A DNA stretch of 12,946 nt, from contig JAFUWR010000045.1 of assembly GCA_017471125.1 (NCBI GenBank), positions 1-12,946 of the forward strand. The letters run 5' to 3'. The DNA comes from Clostridia bacterium. Its GTDB lineage: Bacteria; Bacillota; Clostridia; Christensenellales; Aristaeellaceae. The notes under the pieces are model-generated. The model searched no databases. It was given only the letters and a program-made list of their open reading frames with translations, and was not told the DNA's origin. A program made the position numbers and the translations under genes. This document shows positions 11,024 to 12,946 of the stretch, in pieces (position 1 is the first letter of the stretch; the number at the start of each line of letters is the position of its first letter).

Positions 11024-12946
11024 ATGACAAAGACGGTTCGGAAGCTGTTCGGGATCTTCCTGTGCGCCTGCCTGCTGCTGTCTACTTTGGGCGCGGTGGC
11101 GGAGGCCGGGGGGAACGGCAAGCTGACCATCCAACTGAAACCGAACGCCGAAAAGGGCTTCACCGACCCGTCCGGGGTCACCTTCGAGCTCTACCAGATC
11201 GGCGCGCCCGACCAGGGCACGGAGACCGGCTGGAAGGCCTATGGCGCCTTCGCCAACGACACCCTGAAGGGGCTGTTGAGCACGCTGGACGCCTCGTCCA
11301 AGGGGACGCGGCAGTACAGCGTGGAGCAGCGGGACAAGATGCTCGCCGCCGCCCTGGACGTGATCGAGGCGGACGATACGCTCGAGCCCGTCAAGGCCGT
11401 CACCGATACCTCCGGCAAGGCCGCGGCCACCGTGCCCTACGGCATCTATTACATACGCCGCGTGCCGGGCGAGGGGAACGGCAAGGTCAAGCTGGACCCG
11501 ATGCTGGGCGCGGTGAGCGTGCTTGCGCCCGCGGCCACCGTGGAGTGCAAGCCCGAGATCAAGCCGATGGGCAGGGTCAGCGTGTCCGTCACCAAGGCGT
11601 GGAACGACGCCGAGGACTTCGACGCCATCCAGCCCAGCAGGATCATGCTCAACCTGATCGACCGCACCCGCGGCGTCATCGAGGGCGCGCCCGCGCTGAT
11701 CCTGACCGCGGACACCGGCTGGACCGGCCGCTGGACCGACCTGCCCGCCGAGGACGGCAAGGGCGATCCCTACGACTACGCCGTCGCCGAGGCGATGGTG
11801 GAGGGCTATACCTCCAAGATCACCCGCCGCGGCATCTCCGTGTCCAAGACCTGGGCCGAGGGCGAGACGCCCGTGAACATCCGGGCCACCCTGCTGTGCG
11901 ACGGCGCGGTCTACCCGGACGAGCGGACCCTCGACGCGGACAACGGCTATGCCTGCGACTGGGCCGACCTGCCCCTCTACCGGGACGGCACGTCCGACCC
12001 CTATGTCTACACCCTCAAGGTCAGCGCCGCCGGCCTGTCCGACGCGGACCTGGCCGAGCTCGCCGCGAGCCTCGACGTGAATTACAGCTTCACCCTGACC
12101 AATACCCACACCCCCGAGTACGGCTGGCTGCAGGTGTCCAAGAAGGTCACCGTGGACGGCAAGGACCCCACCGGCAAGACCCTGAACCTGGCCGACGGCA
12201 CCTATTACTTCCTGCTCACCGGCCCCACCGACCTGGACGAGAGCCGCAGGAACGATAAGAACTACCACTATAACGACCCCATGAACGACGAGGCGGGCAA
12301 GTCCACGTTCTTCGTCGTCGTCGAGGACGGCCAGATCGCCGACAGCGCGGCCATCGGCCCGCTGATGCCCGGCAAGTACACCGTCACCGAGGACATCGAA
12401 AAGCTGCCCTCGGGCATGCGGTCCGTCGTGGACAAGCTGGAGATCACCGTCGAGGCGGGCACCAGCGACAAGCCCTCCGTGGCCGAGGGCTACCAGCGGT
12501 TCGAGAACGACCAGACCACCGGCAGCCTCGCCATCACCAAGGCCGTGCAGATGGCCCACGACGGGTCCACGCCCACGAGCACCATCGCGGACGGCACCTT
12601 CGAGTTCACCATCTCGGGTCCCAAGAACTACCTCGCCGTGAAGAGCGTCACCATCGAAAAGGGCGCGGCCCGCACCGTGACCGTGGATGACCTGCTCCCC
12701 GGCACCTATACCGTCACCGAGAAGACGCCCACCAGCAAGAACGGCACCTTCGAGGTCAAGGGCGACAACGGCGCGACGGGCGCCAAGACGCTGAACGTGC
12801 AGCCCGGCAAGACGAACGCGCCGATCGAATTCAACATCGTGAACGTGCTGACGACGCCGACCCCGACGCCGACCCCCACGCCTACGCCCACCCCGACCCC
12901 GTCCCCCACGCCGCGGAGCGGCGGCGGCGGCGGTGGCGGCGGCACG
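11024..12946 (+). CDS. Multi-domain Cna-B/SpaA-like pilin or surface adhesin (3' partial)
   Basis: The frame stays open for 641 codons to the window edge. A signal peptide (about 1-28: MTKTVRKLF, a Leu/Cys-rich core, then GAVAEA) is followed by five domains. D1 (about 33-183) resembles the N-terminal domain of backbone pilins (GVTFELYQIG, VPYGIYYIRRVPG). D2 (185-270) and D3 (271-366) are Cna-B type (VSVTKAW and ISVSKTW starts). D4 (369-495) and D5 (501-609) are SpaA type with PGKYTVTE and PGTYTVTE. Candidate isopeptide triads are Lys373/Glu456/Asn495 and Lys506/Glu566/Asn607. D2 has Lys191 and Glu256 but no final Asn strand; D3 has Lys275 and Asn360 but no Glu. A Thr-Pro linker (610-630) and eight glycines (633-640) follow. 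The LPXTG anchor would lie beyond the edge and is not seen. ATG 11024 follows GGGGGA; in-frame ATGs at 11006 and 11009 are alternatives. The gene follows the second sortase after 31 bases, so it is probably their substrate. Confidence 0.88.
   Translation, partial: MTKTVRKLFGIFLCACLLLSTLGAVAEAGGNGKLTIQLKPNAEKGFTDPSGVTFELYQIGAPDQGTETGWKAYGAFANDTLKGLLSTLDASSKGTRQYSVEQRDKMLAAALDVIEADDTLEPVKAVTDTSGKAAATVPYGIYYIRRVPGEGNGKVKLDPMLGAVSVLAPAATVECKPEIKPMGRVSVSVTKAWNDAEDFDAIQPSRIMLNLIDRTRGVIEGAPALILTADTGWTGRWTDLPAEDGKGDPYDYAVAEAMVEGYTSKITRRGISVSKTWAEGETPVNIRATLLCDGAVYPDERTLDADNGYACDWADLPLYRDGTSDPYVYTLKVSAAGLSDADLAELAASLDVNYSFTLTNTHTPEYGWLQVSKKVTVDGKDPTGKTLNLADGTYYFLLTGPTDLDESRRNDKNYHYNDPMNDEAGKSTFFVVVEDGQIADSAAIGPLMPGKYTVTEDIEKLPSGMRSVVDKLEITVEAGTSDKPSVAEGYQRFENDQTTGSLAITKAVQMAHDGSTPTSTIADGTFEFTISGPKNYLAVKSVTIEKGAARTVTVDDLLPGTYTVTEKTPTSKNGTFEVKGDNGATGAKTLNVQPGKTNAPIEFNIVNVLTTPTPTPTPTPTPTPTPSPTPRSGGGGGGGGT
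12851..12943 (+). repeat. Low-complexity Thr-Pro and poly-Gly coding repeat in the pilin gene
   Basis: Roughly 63 bases of alternating Thr and Pro codons (ACG/ACC with CCG/CCC/CCT), then Arg-Ser and eight glycine codons. It encodes an extended linker such as those that carry surface proteins through the wall. Repetition at DNA level makes it prone to length variation. Confidence 0.8.

Noticed and set aside
9262..11181. A 639-codon minus-strand open frame under the pilus genes
   Set aside because: It is antisense to two sortases and the signal-peptidase-like gene, whose motifs are unmistakable. Its translation is His/Gln/Val/Arg-rich low-complexity sequence with no domain, as expected from GC-rich DNA with few antisense stops.
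11062..12258. A 398-codon plus-strand frame inside the pilin gene
   Set aside because: It is extremely Arg/Gly/Pro-rich and is the +1 shadow of the true pilin frame, which begins at 11024 and runs open to the edge.
10646..12559. A 637-codon minus-strand open frame under the second sortase and the pilin
   Set aside because: Same reason: the plus-strand frame encodes a signal peptide and ordered Cna-B domains, whereas the minus frame gives Gly/Val/Leu-rich sequence without recognisable features.
12706..12945. Minus-strand protein with poly-Pro and Gly-Val repeats
   Set aside because: It is the reverse complement of the Thr-Pro/poly-Gly linker of the pilin and has no independent support.

Overview
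The window is GC-rich, dense, non-overlapping bacterial coding DNA with consensus sigma-70-type promoters in a few AT-rich gaps. The gene families point to a Gram-positive (monoderm) bacterium of the class Clostridia, plausibly an animal-gut lineage: a YabB-type tRNA methyltransferase, a Pol I with a decayed proofreading domain overlapping coaE, class C sortases with a Cna-B-type pilin, Phd/RelE-type toxin-antitoxin, and 7-bp tandem repeats in the gaps. The genus cannot be named from this sequence alone.

Layout. (1) 1-1877, plus strand: the 3' part of a protein with three peptidoglycan-binding repeats and a C-terminal NlpC/P60-like fold that has lost its catalytic residues, followed closely by a TrmN6/YabB-type methyltransferase. 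(2) 1904-2518, plus strand: a two-gene type II toxin-antitoxin cassette with its own extended -10 promoter, ending in a GNRA-loop hairpin at 2531-2554 that also faces the convergent minus-strand operon. (3) 2562-8092, minus strand: a compact operon read from a promoter at 8064-8092 in the order polA, coaE, a membrane-anchored lytic transglycosylase, and an ABC-type solute-binding protein. Neighbouring genes overlap or nearly touch. (4) 7975-8632: the one long non-coding stretch, a divergent promoter region packed with 7-bp tandem arrays and a 132-bp nested palindrome. It ends in a perfect TTGACA-17-TATAAT promoter reading right. (5) 8633-12946, plus strand: a sortase-dependent pilus operon with two class C sortases of identical length flanking a signal-peptidase-like protein whose catalytic serine is glycine, followed by a large multi-domain pilin or adhesin running off the right edge.

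How the genes work together. The pilus operon carries the parts needed to polymerise a covalent surface fibre: a secreted Cna-B/SpaA-like subunit, transpeptidases, and a SipA-like assembly factor. The minus-strand operon is housekeeping (DNA repair, coenzyme A synthesis) joined to envelope functions. The most notable observations are the serine-less signal-peptidase homologue between the sortases, the catalytically dead NlpC/P60 domain, two adjacent pilin domains that each lack a different member of the isopeptide triad, and four unrelated 7-bp tandem arrays, one of which encodes the C-terminus of CoaE.
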